Of a stretch of DNA of 58,575 nt, positions 33,038 to 41,666 are shown one piece after another. Source of the stretch: CAYURP01 sp964447175 (lineage in GTDB: Bacteria > Zixibacteria > MSB-5A5 > SM23-73-2); assembly GCA_964447175.1 (NCBI GenBank), contig CAYURP010000015.1, forward strand, positions 1-58,575. Direction: 5' to 3'. The notes under the pieces are model-generated. The model was not told the DNA's origin, did no database searches, and saw nothing but the letters and a program-made list of their open reading frames with translations. The translations under genes were made by a program, and so were the position numbers. The number at the start of each line of letters is the position of its first letter. Position 1 is the first letter of the stretch.

Positions 33038-33135
33038 CATGCTGGCACCATCAATCCGTCCTTTCCATAGACTATTTTTCCTCGATGACTTCTAATCTTA
33101 CCAAAATGTGCTGCGTCTTCAATGACTATCGACCC
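33037..33135 (-). other. Short open frame overlapping the orphan gene start, possible mini-gene or fragment
   Basis: On the minus strand an open frame of 32 codons ends with a TGA that overlaps the orphan ATG. It reads EDAAHFGKIRSHRGKIVYG and then KDGLMVPA, which looks like real protein sequence. There is no ATG, GTG or TTG before residue 27; an ATT at 33123 is the only candidate near its 5-prime end. It may be the tail of a decayed gene or a mini-protein with a rare start. Confidence 0.35.
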
Positions 33136-33236
33136 TTATTTAAGTTGACTATTCAAGAACCTCTTATTTAACAGTTATTATACACTTCTACTCTTAAAAG
33201 TCAAGTCTAATTGAACATTTGGTAAAAAAAATTGTG

Positions 33237-33264
33237 TTGACATTTGTTTCGACTTTGTTATATT
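33237..33264 (+). promoter_or_regulatory. Promoter of the nuo operon
   Basis: TTGACA at 33237-33242, a 16-base spacer and TATATT at 33259-33264 give a near-consensus housekeeping promoter 43 bases before the nuoA ATG. Confidence 0.75.
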
Positions 33265-33306
33265 TTTCACAATCTCAAAAGGGGATTTCGTATAGGTAAA
33301 TAAGAT

Positions 33307-33663
33307 ATGTTTGAAACTTATTTTCCCATAGCTCTTGTGATCTTTTTGGTAACCATTATTGCCCTGGTGATCTTGTTTTTATCCCTGTTTGTGGGAAAAA
33401 GAGTTATAACCAAAGAAAAAAGATCCCCCTATGAATGCGGAATAGAGCCCACAGGTGATGCTCGGGAACGTTTTCCAATAAAGTTCTACCTGATCGCATT
33501 ACTTTTCATCATCTTTGACATAGAGGTGGTCTACCTATACCCCTGGGCTGTAGTTTTCAAACAACTTAAACTTTTTGGTTTGATCGAGATGGGCATCTTC
33601 ATATTCATCCTCTTAATCGGCTACTATTACATAATCAAAAAAGGAGCGCTGAGATGGGATTAG
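33307..33663 (+). CDS. nuoA: NADH-quinone oxidoreductase subunit A
   Basis: The 118-residue membrane subunit of complex I has three predicted helices. The conserved loop SPYECGIEPTGDARERFPIKFY precedes the helix with IIFDIEVVYLYPW, whose acidic residues lie at the quinone-channel entrance. It is the first gene of the cluster, with its own promoter-like box; it overlaps nuoB by ten bases. A GGGG tract lies upstream, but the spacing to the ATG is long (about 20 bases), so initiation may be weak. Confidence 0.95.
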   Translation: MFETYFPIALVIFLVTIIALVILFLSLFVGKRVITKEKRSPYECGIEPTGDARERFPIKFYLIALLFIIFDIEVVYLYPWAVVFKQLKLFGLIEMGIFIFILLIGYYYIIKKGALRWD

Positions 33664-34133
33664 AGGAAAAGGTACCCCAGGGAATACTTTTGACCACCCT
33701 GGATAAGGTGGCTAACTGGTCCCGCAAGTCCTCTATGTGGCCTATGCTCTTCGGTCTGGCATGCTGTGCGGTGGAGATGATGTGCACTTTTGCTGCCAGG
33801 TTTGACCTGGCCCGTTTCGGAATGGAAGTGTATAGAGCATCCCCACGCCAGGCGGATCTTATAATAGTTTCCGGCCGGGTGTCAAATAAAATGGCTCCGG
33901 TCTTAAGAAGGCTTTATGAGCAGATGCCCGAACCTAAATGGGTAATTGCCATGGGCGCCTGTGCCTCCACAGGTGGTGTTTTCAATAACTACGCTGTGAT
34001 TCAGGGTGTGGACAAGATCGTTCCAGTTGACATCTATATTCCCGGATGCCCTCCCAGACCGGAACAATTGATCGAGGGAATTATGAAGCTGCACGAAAAA
34101 GTGATGAAAGAGTCTTTAGCTTCAAAAAAGTGA
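33654..34133 (+). CDS. nuoB: NADH-quinone oxidoreductase subunit B
   Basis: This 159-residue peripheral-arm subunit carries cluster N2, the last Fe-S centre before quinone. The tandem cysteines are in LACCAVEMM, and the other ligands are in MGACASTGG and IPGCPPRPEQLIEG. The start overlaps nuoA by ten bases. GGAG lies in the end of nuoA. Length and motifs are standard for the bacterial subunit. Confidence 0.96.
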   Translation: MGLEEKVPQGILLTTLDKVANWSRKSSMWPMLFGLACCAVEMMCTFAARFDLARFGMEVYRASPRQADLIIVSGRVSNKMAPVLRRLYEQMPEPKWVIAMGACASTGGVFNNYAVIQGVDKIVPVDIYIPGCPPRPEQLIEGIMKLHEKVMKESLASKK

Positions 34134-34137
34134 TTCT

Positions 34138-34638
34138 ATGGAAAACCTGACCTTAAAAAAAATAAAAGAAAAATTCTCTGATTCGATTCTGGACGTAATT
34201 GAGTTCAGGGAAGAGTTTACATTTATTATTAAAAAAGAAGCCCTGCTTGAGATCTGTAAATTTCTTAAAAATGATCCTGAGCTGCAATATAATTTCCTAT
34301 CCGATGTCTGCGGAGTGGATTACCCGGAAAGGGAGAAAAGATTTGAAGTAGTATATAATCTATACTCAATTCGTAACAGATGGAGAGTAAGATTGAAGAT
34401 AAATGTTGGGGAGAATGAATCGGTTCCCTCGATTACCTCTATCTGGGAGGGCGCTAACTGGCATGAGAGGGAGGTCTTTGATATGTTCGGAGTGAAATTC
34501 GAAAACCATCCGGATCTGACAAGGATCCTTATGCCGGATGATTGGGTAGGACATCCCTTAAGAAAGGACTTCCCCTTAACTAAAGAGGAAGTAACCTTTA
34601 CCCATAACCAGCACCGACCACCAAAGCGAATTGGATAA
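34138..34638 (+). CDS. nuoC: NADH-quinone oxidoreductase subunit C
   Basis: The 166-residue 30-kDa subunit has the signature WHEREVFDMFGVKFENHPDL followed by RILMPDDWVGHPLRKDFPL. It is a separate gene, not fused to nuoD as in E. coli. It starts four bases after nuoB and ends just before nuoD. Confidence 0.95.
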   Translation: MENLTLKKIKEKFSDSILDVIEFREEFTFIIKKEALLEICKFLKNDPELQYNFLSDVCGVDYPEREKRFEVVYNLYSIRNRWRVRLKINVGENESVPSITSIWEGANWHEREVFDMFGVKFENHPDLTRILMPDDWVGHPLRKDFPLTKEEVTFTHNQHRPPKRIG

Positions 34639-34651
34639 AGATATAAAAATT

Positions 34652-35854
34652 ATGGAAAAAGAGATTTTAGAGGAAAAAGGAAAGCTCTCAACAAAGACCA
34701 TGATCGTGAACATGGGTCCCCAGCATCCGGCTACCCATGGGGTGCTGAGAGTGATGCTGGAGCTGGATGGTGAAACCATAGTCAAAGCCACTCCGGTTAT
34801 CGGCTATCTTCATACCGGAATCGAGAAGACAATGGAGAGCAAGACCTATTCCCAGGTGATCCCGTTAACTGATCGGATGGATTATGTGGCAAACCTGTCC
34901 AATAATCTGGGTTATTGTCTGGCAGTGGAAAAGCTTCTGGACATCAAAGCTCCTCTCAAAGCTCAATATATAAGAGTGCTTTTAACCGAGCTTACCAGGA
35001 TCGCCAGCCACCTGATGTGGGTAGGTACCCACGCTCACGATATCGGCGTGGCTACTATGTTCATCTATGCCTTCCGGGAGAGGGAAACGCTATTGGATAT
35101 TTTCGAGTTGGTATCCGGTCAGAGAATGATGACCTCCTATTTCAGAATAGGTGGTGTGGCAAAAGATATTCCCGAAAGCTTTGAACAGGAAATCAGAAAA
35201 GTTATAAAAATCTTCCCCAAGAAAATCGATGATTATGAAACATTGTTGACCAACAACCGCCTCTGGCTTCAGAGAACAGTGGGAGTTGGCAAAATCTCAG
35301 CAGAGGATGCGATAAATTGCGGACTTTCCGGTCCGATTATCCGGGGTTCAGGTGTAAATTGGGATTTAAGGAAATCCAATCCCTATTCCAGCTACGATAA
35401 ATTTGATTTTGAAATTCCCACAGGCAAAAACGGGGATATCTATGATCGCTTCCTGGTAAGGGTTGCGGAGATGAGACAGAGCCTGAGGATTGTGGAGCAG
35501 GTACTGGACGGGATGCCTGAAGGTGATTTTATAGCAAGGGTTCCTGGTGTAACATTGCCCCCAAAGGATGAGGTTTTGAGCTCAATGGAAGCTCTGATCT
35601 TTCATTTCAAAATAGTTGTGGAGGGATTCTGTCCTCCCAAAGGCGAGGTCTACCAATCCATCGAATCTCCCAAAGGCGAAATAGGTTTTTATATAGTTTC
35701 AGATGGAAGTTCAAAACCTTATAGAGTTAAAGTCAGACCACCCTGTTTTGTGAACCTGAGCGCACTAAATAAATTGGTGAAAGGGAGAATGGTGGCTGAT
35801 GTGGTGGCGGTGATCGGGAGCATTGATATCGTTTTAGGGGAGATAGACAGGTAA
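34652..35854 (+). CDS. nuoD: NADH-quinone oxidoreductase subunit D
   Basis: The 49-kDa subunit forms the quinone pocket with NuoB. The N-terminal motif NMGPQHPATHGVLR includes the quinone-contacting His, and GYLHTGIEKTMESKTY and the C-terminal VADVVAVIGSIDIVLGEIDR are conserved. A TTG at 34631 would overlap nuoC and lacks a ribosome binding site; the ATG at 34652 gives the usual short N-terminal extension, so it is preferred (400 residues). The start is uncertain by seven codons. Heptamer array 4 follows the stop. Confidence 0.95.
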   Translation: MEKEILEEKGKLSTKTMIVNMGPQHPATHGVLRVMLELDGETIVKATPVIGYLHTGIEKTMESKTYSQVIPLTDRMDYVANLSNNLGYCLAVEKLLDIKAPLKAQYIRVLLTELTRIASHLMWVGTHAHDIGVATMFIYAFRERETLLDIFELVSGQRMMTSYFRIGGVAKDIPESFEQEIRKVIKIFPKKIDDYETLLTNNRLWLQRTVGVGKISAEDAINCGLSGPIIRGSGVNWDLRKSNPYSSYDKFDFEIPTGKNGDIYDRFLVRVAEMRQSLRIVEQVLDGMPEGDFIARVPGVTLPPKDEVLSSMEALIFHFKIVVEGFCPPKGEVYQSIESPKGEIGFYIVSDGSSKPYRVKVRPPCFVNLSALNKLVKGRMVADVVAVIGSIDIVLGEIDR

Positions 35855-35855
35855 G

Positions 35856-35901
35856 AGAGTTAAGAGTAGAGAGTTAAGAGTTAAGAGTAGAGAGTAAAGA
35901 G
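35856..35901 (+). repeat. Heptamer array 4, in register with the nuoE start codon
   Basis: Six units (AGAGTTA, AGAGTAG, AGAGTTA, AGAGTTA, AGAGTAG, AGAGTAA) plus AGAG begin one base after the nuoD stop. They end exactly at the nuoE ATG, which completes a seventh heptamer AGAGATG. The array puts GAG seven bases before the start codon. Confidence 0.92.
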
Positions 35902-36366
35902 ATGTTGTCGGAGTTGACAAAAGAGAAGATCAAAAGACTCAAAAATCTATTTCCTCATCGAAAATCTGCGATTCTGCCGGCATTACACGAGGTGATAAAT
36001 GATGTGGGATATACTAATCCTGAAATATTCAGAGAGATAACAGAGCTTCTGGATCTTTCCCCTCTGGAAGTCTCCGAGACAGCATCTTTTTACACTTACT
36101 TTCCCAAACAGGGGACAGGCAAATATCTGATTCAGGTCTGCACAAATTTGTCCTGTTCGCTTCTGGGTGCTGATTCTCTGGTCAAATACCTGGAGGAGAA
36201 GTTGAAAATAAAAGTTGGAGAGACCACACCGGACGGAAAATTCACCCTGATCGCAGTGGAATGTCTGGGTTCCTGCGGAACTGCTCCGGTAATGCAGATT
36301 AACCAGGATTATTACGAGAATTTAACCCAGGAGAAAATCAACAAAATCTTAAATAAACTTTCATAG
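35902..36366 (+). CDS. nuoE: NADH-quinone oxidoreductase subunit E
   Basis: The 154-residue 24-kDa subunit of the NADH-dehydrogenase module has a thioredoxin-like fold and a [2Fe-2S] cluster N1a. Ligands are in VCTNLSCSLLG and ECLGSCGTAPVM. The start codon follows heptamer array 4 without any other ribosome binding site; GAG in the array is the only candidate. Its presence with nuoF and nuoG shows a NADH-accepting complex I, not the truncated 11-subunit form. Confidence 0.95.
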   Translation: MLSELTKEKIKRLKNLFPHRKSAILPALHEVINDVGYTNPEIFREITELLDLSPLEVSETASFYTYFPKQGTGKYLIQVCTNLSCSLLGADSLVKYLEEKLKIKVGETTPDGKFTLIAVECLGSCGTAPVMQINQDYYENLTQEKINKILNKLS

Positions 36367-36374
36367 GTAATTAT

Positions 36375-37640
36375 ATGGAGAAGATTCTTTTTAAATATAT
36401 CGATTATCCTGAACAATACAAAATTGATTACTATATAAAAAATGGTGGTTATCAAGCCTTGCCTAAAGCTTTAAAAGAATACAAGCCTAACGAGCTGGTG
36501 GATATGGTTAAAAAGTCCGGTTTAAGGGGCAGGGGTGGAGCTGGATTTCCCACTGGTGTCAAATGGAGCTTTGTACCCAAGGATATCAAAAAGCCAAAAT
36601 ACTTAGCCTGCAATGCGGATGAGGGGGAACCGGGAACATTCAAAGACAGAACCATAATTGAAAACGATCCTCACCAGCTCTTGGAGGGGATAATAATAGC
36701 AAGCTATGCCATAGGGGCTCATCTCTCCTTTATCTATATTCGGGGTGAATTTGCCTTCGGAGCCAAAAGGTTGAACCAGGCAATTAAAGAGGCTTATGAC
36801 AAAGGGTACCTGGGCAAGGATATTCTGGATTCAGGCTATGACCTTGATCTAATTGTATATCGCGGGGGAGGTGCTTACATATGCGGTGAGGAAACCTCTC
36901 TGATGAATTCTGTCGAGGGTCACCGAGGTTTCACCCGGTTAAAACCACCATTCCCCACAACTGCTGGCATTTACGGCTGCCCTACTGTTATAAACAACGT
37001 TGAGACCCTGTCCAATATATCCCATATAGTCTTAAATGGAGCTGATTGGTTTGCGGGAATCGGCACTCCTACCTCCCCTGGTCCCAAAATCTTCTCAGTA
37101 TCTGGTCACGTGAATAAACCTGGAAATTACGAGCTCCCCATGGGAATACCACTTAAGGAGATAATCTACGATTATGCCGGTGGTATAAGAGACGGAAGGA
37201 AATTAAAAGCGGTTATTCCCGGTGGCATTTCCACGCCCATTATAATGCCTGATAAAATAGATGCCAAAATGGATTTCGATTCATTGTGCGATGTAGGCTC
37301 AATGCTGGGATCAGGTGCGGTTATTGTGATGGATGCGACCACCTGCATGGTCAAAGCTGCCAGAAGGATGATAGAGTTTTTTGCACATGAATCCTGCAGC
37401 AAATGCACGCCCTGCCGGGAGGGAACCTACTGGCTTTCAGCCATTATGAAAAGAATTACTCAGGGAATGGGAGAAGAAGGAGATCTGGAGCTTCTGGAGG
37501 ATATCTGTGATAATATCAGGGAAAAGACTTTATGTCCCCTGGGAGATGGAGCCATTGTTCCCATATTAAGCACTCTGCAGAATTTCAGGGATGAATATAT
37601 CCAGCATATAAAAAATAAAAAGTGTCCGTTGGAGAAATGA
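36375..37640 (+). CDS. nuoF: NADH-quinone oxidoreductase subunit F
   Basis: The 421-residue 51-kDa subunit binds NADH and FMN. Motifs: GLRGRGGAGFPTGVKWSF (nucleotide-binding glycine loop), CNADEGEPGTFKDR (FMN binding), YICGEETSLMNSVEG, and the N3 [4Fe-4S] ligands in SCSKCTPCREGTYW plus a later Cys (TLCPLGDGA). No N-terminal or C-terminal ferredoxin extensions are present, unlike HydB or NADP-reducing hydrogenase subunits. The stop overlaps the nuoG ATG. Confidence 0.96.
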   Translation: MEKILFKYIDYPEQYKIDYYIKNGGYQALPKALKEYKPNELVDMVKKSGLRGRGGAGFPTGVKWSFVPKDIKKPKYLACNADEGEPGTFKDRTIIENDPHQLLEGIIIASYAIGAHLSFIYIRGEFAFGAKRLNQAIKEAYDKGYLGKDILDSGYDLDLIVYRGGGAYICGEETSLMNSVEGHRGFTRLKPPFPTTAGIYGCPTVINNVETLSNISHIVLNGADWFAGIGTPTSPGPKIFSVSGHVNKPGNYELPMGIPLKEIIYDYAGGIRDGRKLKAVIPGGISTPIIMPDKIDAKMDFDSLCDVGSMLGSGAVIVMDATTCMVKAARRMIEFFAHESCSKCTPCREGTYWLSAIMKRITQGMGEEGDLELLEDICDNIREKTLCPLGDGAIVPILSTLQNFRDEYIQHIKNKKCPLEK

Positions 37641-40228
37641 TCACTATTAGCATAAACGATATAGAGTTAAAAATAGAACAGGGTAAAACCATCCTGGAGG
37701 CAGCTAAATCCGCAGGGATCGACATCCCCACTTTCTGCTGGCACGAGAAACTGGATCTCTATGGAGGTTGCAGGCTATGTCTGGTGGAGGTAGACGATAT
37801 GCCCAAACTGCAGCCTGCCTGTGCTACCTATGTGTGCCAGGGAATGAAGGTGAAGACCAACTCACCTAAAGTGATAAAGGCAAGAAAAGGCGTTCTGGAG
37901 TTTTTATTGATTAATCACCCCCTGGATTGTCCCACCTGTGATAAGGCAGGCGAATGCGAGCTCCAGGATCAGGTCTTCAAATATGGCTCCGATATCACCA
38001 GGTTCAGGGAGGAAAAAAGAAAATACAGAGTCGATCCCCAATCTACATTTGATGATCTGGAAATAGGTCCCCAGATAATACGGAATATGAATCGCTGTAT
38101 TCTTTGTGCCAGATGCGTCCGCTTTATTCGGGACATTGCCGGCGAATGCCAGCTGGGTGAGTTTAACCGGGGATCCAAATCTGAGATCAATGCACTTCCG
38201 GATATACCCATTACCAATCAATATGCAGGCAATGTTACCGAGATCTGTCCGGTGGGCGCCTTGACTTCCAGGGCATTCAGGTATAAGATCCGGGTATGGC
38301 TGACCCAGAAAAAGGAATCGATCTGTCCTTTGTGCGGGGATGGATGTAATATAACCCTGTGGGAAAAGGATGGACAAATCTATAGAGTAACATCAAGAAG
38401 AAATGATAGAGTAGATCAGGGATTTCTCTGCGATAGGGGAAGATTCGGATACGGATTTGTGAATCATCCGCAAAGACTGAAAAATCCCTTAATAAAAAAA
38501 GGTGATGATTTCGTCAGGATAGACTGGGATGAGGCTTTCGAAACCATAGCCTTAAAATTCAAAAAGATAAAAGAAGATTTCGGAGGTGATTCATTTGCAG
38601 GGTTGGGATCATCAAATCTTACCAATGAGGACAACTTCATTTTTCAAAAATTCTTCAGAGAGGTAATAAGCACCAACAATATAGATCATAGAGTTGATCT
38701 GAAAAATCCTCTGCCCAGTCCATTGCTCACCGATCTTAGAAACTTCTATGGTATGTTTAATTCCATTGAGGATATAGAAAAAGCTAAGCTCATTCTGATT
38801 TTAGGCTGCGATATGAATGCCGAGCATCCCATTCTGGCTTTGAGAATAAGAAAAGCCTTAAGAGAAAGAAATGCTACCCTGATTTTACTCAATCCAAGAA
38901 AGACAAAATTGAACAATGTGGCTTCAGATGAGCTACTCTACAAATATGGGACAGAAATCGCTCTGATTAACGGAATTCTAAATGTGATAATTGAACAAAG
39001 ACTTTATCCCCAGGATGAAATCTCTGATCAAAAGATCAAAGAATTAAAAGAATGGACTAAAGATTATGATCTGAACAAAGTTAAAGAGATAACAAAAGTT
39101 TCCCTTGTGAAGATAAAAGAGCTGGCAAAGATTTTGTCTCAGATAGATAGTTTGGTCATTCTTTCAGGCAGGCAGATAATTCAACACCATCAAAACAAGG
39201 ATGTGATAGATTCAATTTACAACCTTTTATCACTTTGCGGAAAGATAGGAAGAAAAGATAGTGGATTCAACCTCTTGTGGGAAAACAATAACTCCCAGGG
39301 AGCATTGGATATGGGTGTAATGCCTGACAGACTCCCGGGATTTACAGAGGTTAAAGAGAAAAAGGGATTAAATTTCATTCAGATTTTACAAGCGATAAAT
39401 CAGGGCAAGATCAAAACTATGTATATTATGGGGTCGGATCCAGTTAGATTTTTCCCGGACAGAGCTTATATTGAATCGACTCTAAGAAAACTTGATTTTC
39501 TGGTAGTGCAGGATATCTTTCTTACTGAAACTGCTAAACTGGCTGATGTAATTCTTCCCGGAACATCATTTGCTGAAAAGGATGGCACATTTACCTCTGC
39601 TGAAAGAAGGATTCAGAAATTAAAAAGAGCTTTCAAATCACTTGAGGACTCTAAAGCTGACTGGGAGATAATCTCTCAGTTGGCGAACTGGATGGATCAC
39701 GAATTTAATTACCAGACCTCAGAAGATATCACCAAGGAGATATTAAATATTTACTCTGGTCAGGGTGAAATTGATGAGATTAAATTGAAAGGTGAGGGAA
39801 TACGCTGGGAAGTAAAGGATTTGAGCTTGAAAGAAAAATTCAAGAAAATTGATTACCAACCTTTTCCTGAAGACAAAAAGTATCCTATAATTTTAATTAC
39901 CGGAAACACTCATCATCATTTCGGAAGCCTGACCCAGAGATCGGAAAATATAAATATTATAGAAAAAGAAGGTTTTTGCTTTATAAACTCTGAGGATGCA
40001 AAAGGTATGAGTGTAAAATCTGGAGAGTGGGTAGCTGTTGAATCCCTTAAAGGTAAAATAGAAATCAAAACTAAGATAAATGATGAAATACAACCAGGGA
40101 CTCTTTTCATACCTCTGAATTTTGAGGAGATACCGGTTAATTCTTTAATGGACAAGGATAAATTAGTTGACCGGGTCAGGATTAAAAGAGTAGAGAGTAA
40201 AGAGTTGAGAGTTAAGAGTAGAGAGTAG
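37637..40228 (+). CDS. nuoG: NADH-quinone oxidoreductase subunit G
   Basis: This 863-residue Fe-S subunit has an N-terminal [2Fe-2S] domain (CWHEKLDLYGGCRLCLVEV). The His-ligated cluster motif HPLDCPTCDKAGECELQDQ follows, then NRCILCARCVRFIRDIAGE and EICPVGALTS. A molybdopterin-oxidoreductase-like domain carries an extra [4Fe-4S] site (CPLCGDGCNITLW...LCDRGR), the N7 type found in E. coli and Thermus. The ATG at 37637 overlaps the nuoF stop (ATGA) and has TTGGAG just upstream; the GTG at 37622 is less likely. The last 13 residues (RVESKELRVKSRE) are translated from heptamer array 5. Confidence 0.94.
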   Translation: MITISINDIELKIEQGKTILEAAKSAGIDIPTFCWHEKLDLYGGCRLCLVEVDDMPKLQPACATYVCQGMKVKTNSPKVIKARKGVLEFLLINHPLDCPTCDKAGECELQDQVFKYGSDITRFREEKRKYRVDPQSTFDDLEIGPQIIRNMNRCILCARCVRFIRDIAGECQLGEFNRGSKSEINALPDIPITNQYAGNVTEICPVGALTSRAFRYKIRVWLTQKKESICPLCGDGCNITLWEKDGQIYRVTSRRNDRVDQGFLCDRGRFGYGFVNHPQRLKNPLIKKGDDFVRIDWDEAFETIALKFKKIKEDFGGDSFAGLGSSNLTNEDNFIFQKFFREVISTNNIDHRVDLKNPLPSPLLTDLRNFYGMFNSIEDIEKAKLILILGCDMNAEHPILALRIRKALRERNATLILLNPRKTKLNNVASDELLYKYGTEIALINGILNVIIEQRLYPQDEISDQKIKELKEWTKDYDLNKVKEITKVSLVKIKELAKILSQIDSLVILSGRQIIQHHQNKDVIDSIYNLLSLCGKIGRKDSGFNLLWENNNSQGALDMGVMPDRLPGFTEVKEKKGLNFIQILQAINQGKIKTMYIMGSDPVRFFPDRAYIESTLRKLDFLVVQDIFLTETAKLADVILPGTSFAEKDGTFTSAERRIQKLKRAFKSLEDSKADWEIISQLANWMDHEFNYQTSEDITKEILNIYSGQGEIDEIKLKGEGIRWEVKDLSLKEKFKKIDYQPFPEDKKYPIILITGNTHHHFGSLTQRSENINIIEKEGFCFINSEDAKGMSVKSGEWVAVESLKGKIEIKTKINDEIQPGTLFIPLNFEEIPVNSLMDKDKLVDRVRIKRVESKELRVKSRE

Positions 40229-40239
40229 AGAATTTAGAA
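40187..40239 (+). repeat. Heptamer array 5, in register with the nuoH start codon
   Basis: Seven units (AGAGTAG, AGAGTAA, AGAGTTG, AGAGTTA, AGAGTAG, AGAGTAG, AGAATTT) plus AGAA start within the nuoG coding region, contain its stop, and end exactly at the nuoH ATG. Confidence 0.92.
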
Positions 40240-41223
40240 ATGATGGCTTTTATTATAATTACTTTCATAAAGGTTGTGGTGGTTCTGGTAGTATTCTTTC
40301 TGATGTTTGCTTATCTCACCTGGCTGGAAAGAAAGCTTTTGGGTCGTTTTCAGGTCAGGTATGGTCCCATGAGGGTGGGACCACATGGGCTTCTGCAGCC
40401 TTTTGCTGATGGGTTAAAGCTTTTGTTCAAGGAGGATATAACTCCGGCTGGCGCTAACAAGGTGGTATATGCCCTAGCGCCCCTTTTAACCTTTATTCCT
40501 GCTTTTATTATCTTTGCGGTGATTCCTTTTGGTGACAATATCAAGCTTTTTGGGTATACTATAGACCTGGTGATATCCGATTTCAACTTGAGTCTTTTAT
40601 ATGTTTTTGCAGTGGCATCGCTGGGAGTATACGGCATAGTTTTAGCTGGTTGGTCCTCCAACAACAAATACTCGCTTTTAGGAGGTTTGCGATCATCTGC
40701 CCAGATGATAAGCTATGAGATCTCACTGGGTCTTAGCATCATAGGGGTTTTGATGTTGTCTCAATCCTTAAGTTTAGTGGAGATAGTGAAGCAGCAGAAT
40801 ACTTTCTTCAACTGGTTTATTTTCAGGCAGCCTCTGGGCTTTGTGATATTCGTTATCTGCGCCATAGCGGAAACCAACCGGCTCCCCTTTGATCTGCCCG
40901 AAGCGGATAACGAGCTGGTGGCAGGTTACTATACCGAGTATTCCTCCATGAGGTTTGCTATGTTCTTTTTGGGGGAATACGGAAGCATGATTAATGCCTC
41001 AGCTTTGATTGCCACCCTGTTTCTGGGTGGATGGCAGGGACCCTGGCTGCCGGGTGTGGTATGGCTTTTGATTAAAATAGGAGTGTTTCTTTTCATCTAT
41101 ATCTGGCTCAGGGCAACACTTCCCAGGTTCAGATATGACCAGCTGATGAAATTTGGCTGGGGAATACTTTTGCCTTTAGCTCTGTTCAACATCTTTATAA
41201 CTGGATTTTTTGCATTAGGATAA
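40240..41223 (+). CDS. nuoH: NADH-quinone oxidoreductase subunit H
   Basis: The 327-residue membrane subunit joins the peripheral and membrane arms and forms part of the quinone chamber. Eight helices are predicted. Conserved loops: ERKLLGRFQVRYGPMRVGP, GLLQPFADGLKLLFKEDITP, ETNRLPFDLPEADNELVAGY and RATLPRFRYDQLMKFGW. The ATG directly follows heptamer array 5. The stop touches the nuoI ATG. Confidence 0.96.
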   Translation: MMAFIIITFIKVVVVLVVFFLMFAYLTWLERKLLGRFQVRYGPMRVGPHGLLQPFADGLKLLFKEDITPAGANKVVYALAPLLTFIPAFIIFAVIPFGDNIKLFGYTIDLVISDFNLSLLYVFAVASLGVYGIVLAGWSSNNKYSLLGGLRSSAQMISYEISLGLSIIGVLMLSQSLSLVEIVKQQNTFFNWFIFRQPLGFVIFVICAIAETNRLPFDLPEADNELVAGYYTEYSSMRFAMFFLGEYGSMINASALIATLFLGGWQGPWLPGVVWLLIKIGVFLFIYIWLRATLPRFRYDQLMKFGWGILLPLALFNIFITGFFALG

Positions 41224-41658
41224 ATGTTTAGAGTAATTAGAACAATTTTAGCCATTCCTCAGGGTCTCTGGGTGATCTTTAGACACCTTTTTACCAAGCC
41301 CGTTACCCTGAGATACCCGGAGGTAAGACGGGAAATGCCCGAACGCTATAGGGGCTTGCACTATCTTGCCCGGGACGAAAATGGTAAGGAGAAATGCGTT
41401 TGCTGCGGGCTCTGTGCTGCTGCCTGTCCCTCAGGGTGTATCTATATGGAACCGGCTGAAAATGAACGGGGCGAAAGATATGCTAAAGTTTATGAGATAA
41501 ACGAGCTCAGATGCATTTTCTGCGGCTTTTGTGAGGAAGCCTGTCCAGTAGGGGCCATCTTTTTAGGCAAGGAATACGAGTTCTCCCAGGACAAAAGGGA
41601 AAAGCTCATTTATACCAAAGAGGACCTTCTGGTTCCAGTGCCAGAGATGAAAAAGTAG
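41224..41658 (+). CDS. nuoI: NADH-quinone oxidoreductase subunit I
   Basis: The 144-residue ferredoxin-like subunit has two [4Fe-4S] clusters (N6a and N6b). Motifs CVCCGLCAAACPSGCIYM and CIFCGFCEEACPVGAIF each give CxxCxxCxxxCP ligands. It starts on the base after the nuoH stop. The N-terminal amphipathic segment (RVIRTILAIPQGLWVIFRHL) is typical of the subunit at the membrane surface. Confidence 0.96.
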   Translation: MFRVIRTILAIPQGLWVIFRHLFTKPVTLRYPEVRREMPERYRGLHYLARDENGKEKCVCCGLCAAACPSGCIYMEPAENERGERYAKVYEINELRCIFCGFCEEACPVGAIFLGKEYEFSQDKREKLIYTKEDLLVPVPEMKK

Positions 41659-41666
41659 GTAAAAGA

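Noticed and set aside
31640..33040. Reading the orphan as a known restriction, toxin or transposase protein
   Set aside because: No catalytic motif of those families (PD-ExK, DDE, HNH, HEPN) could be identified in the sequence.
37904..38377. Antisense ORF (157 residues) opposite nuoG
   Set aside because: The sense strand encodes cluster-binding motifs of NuoG throughout; no ribosome binding site or motif supports the antisense frame.
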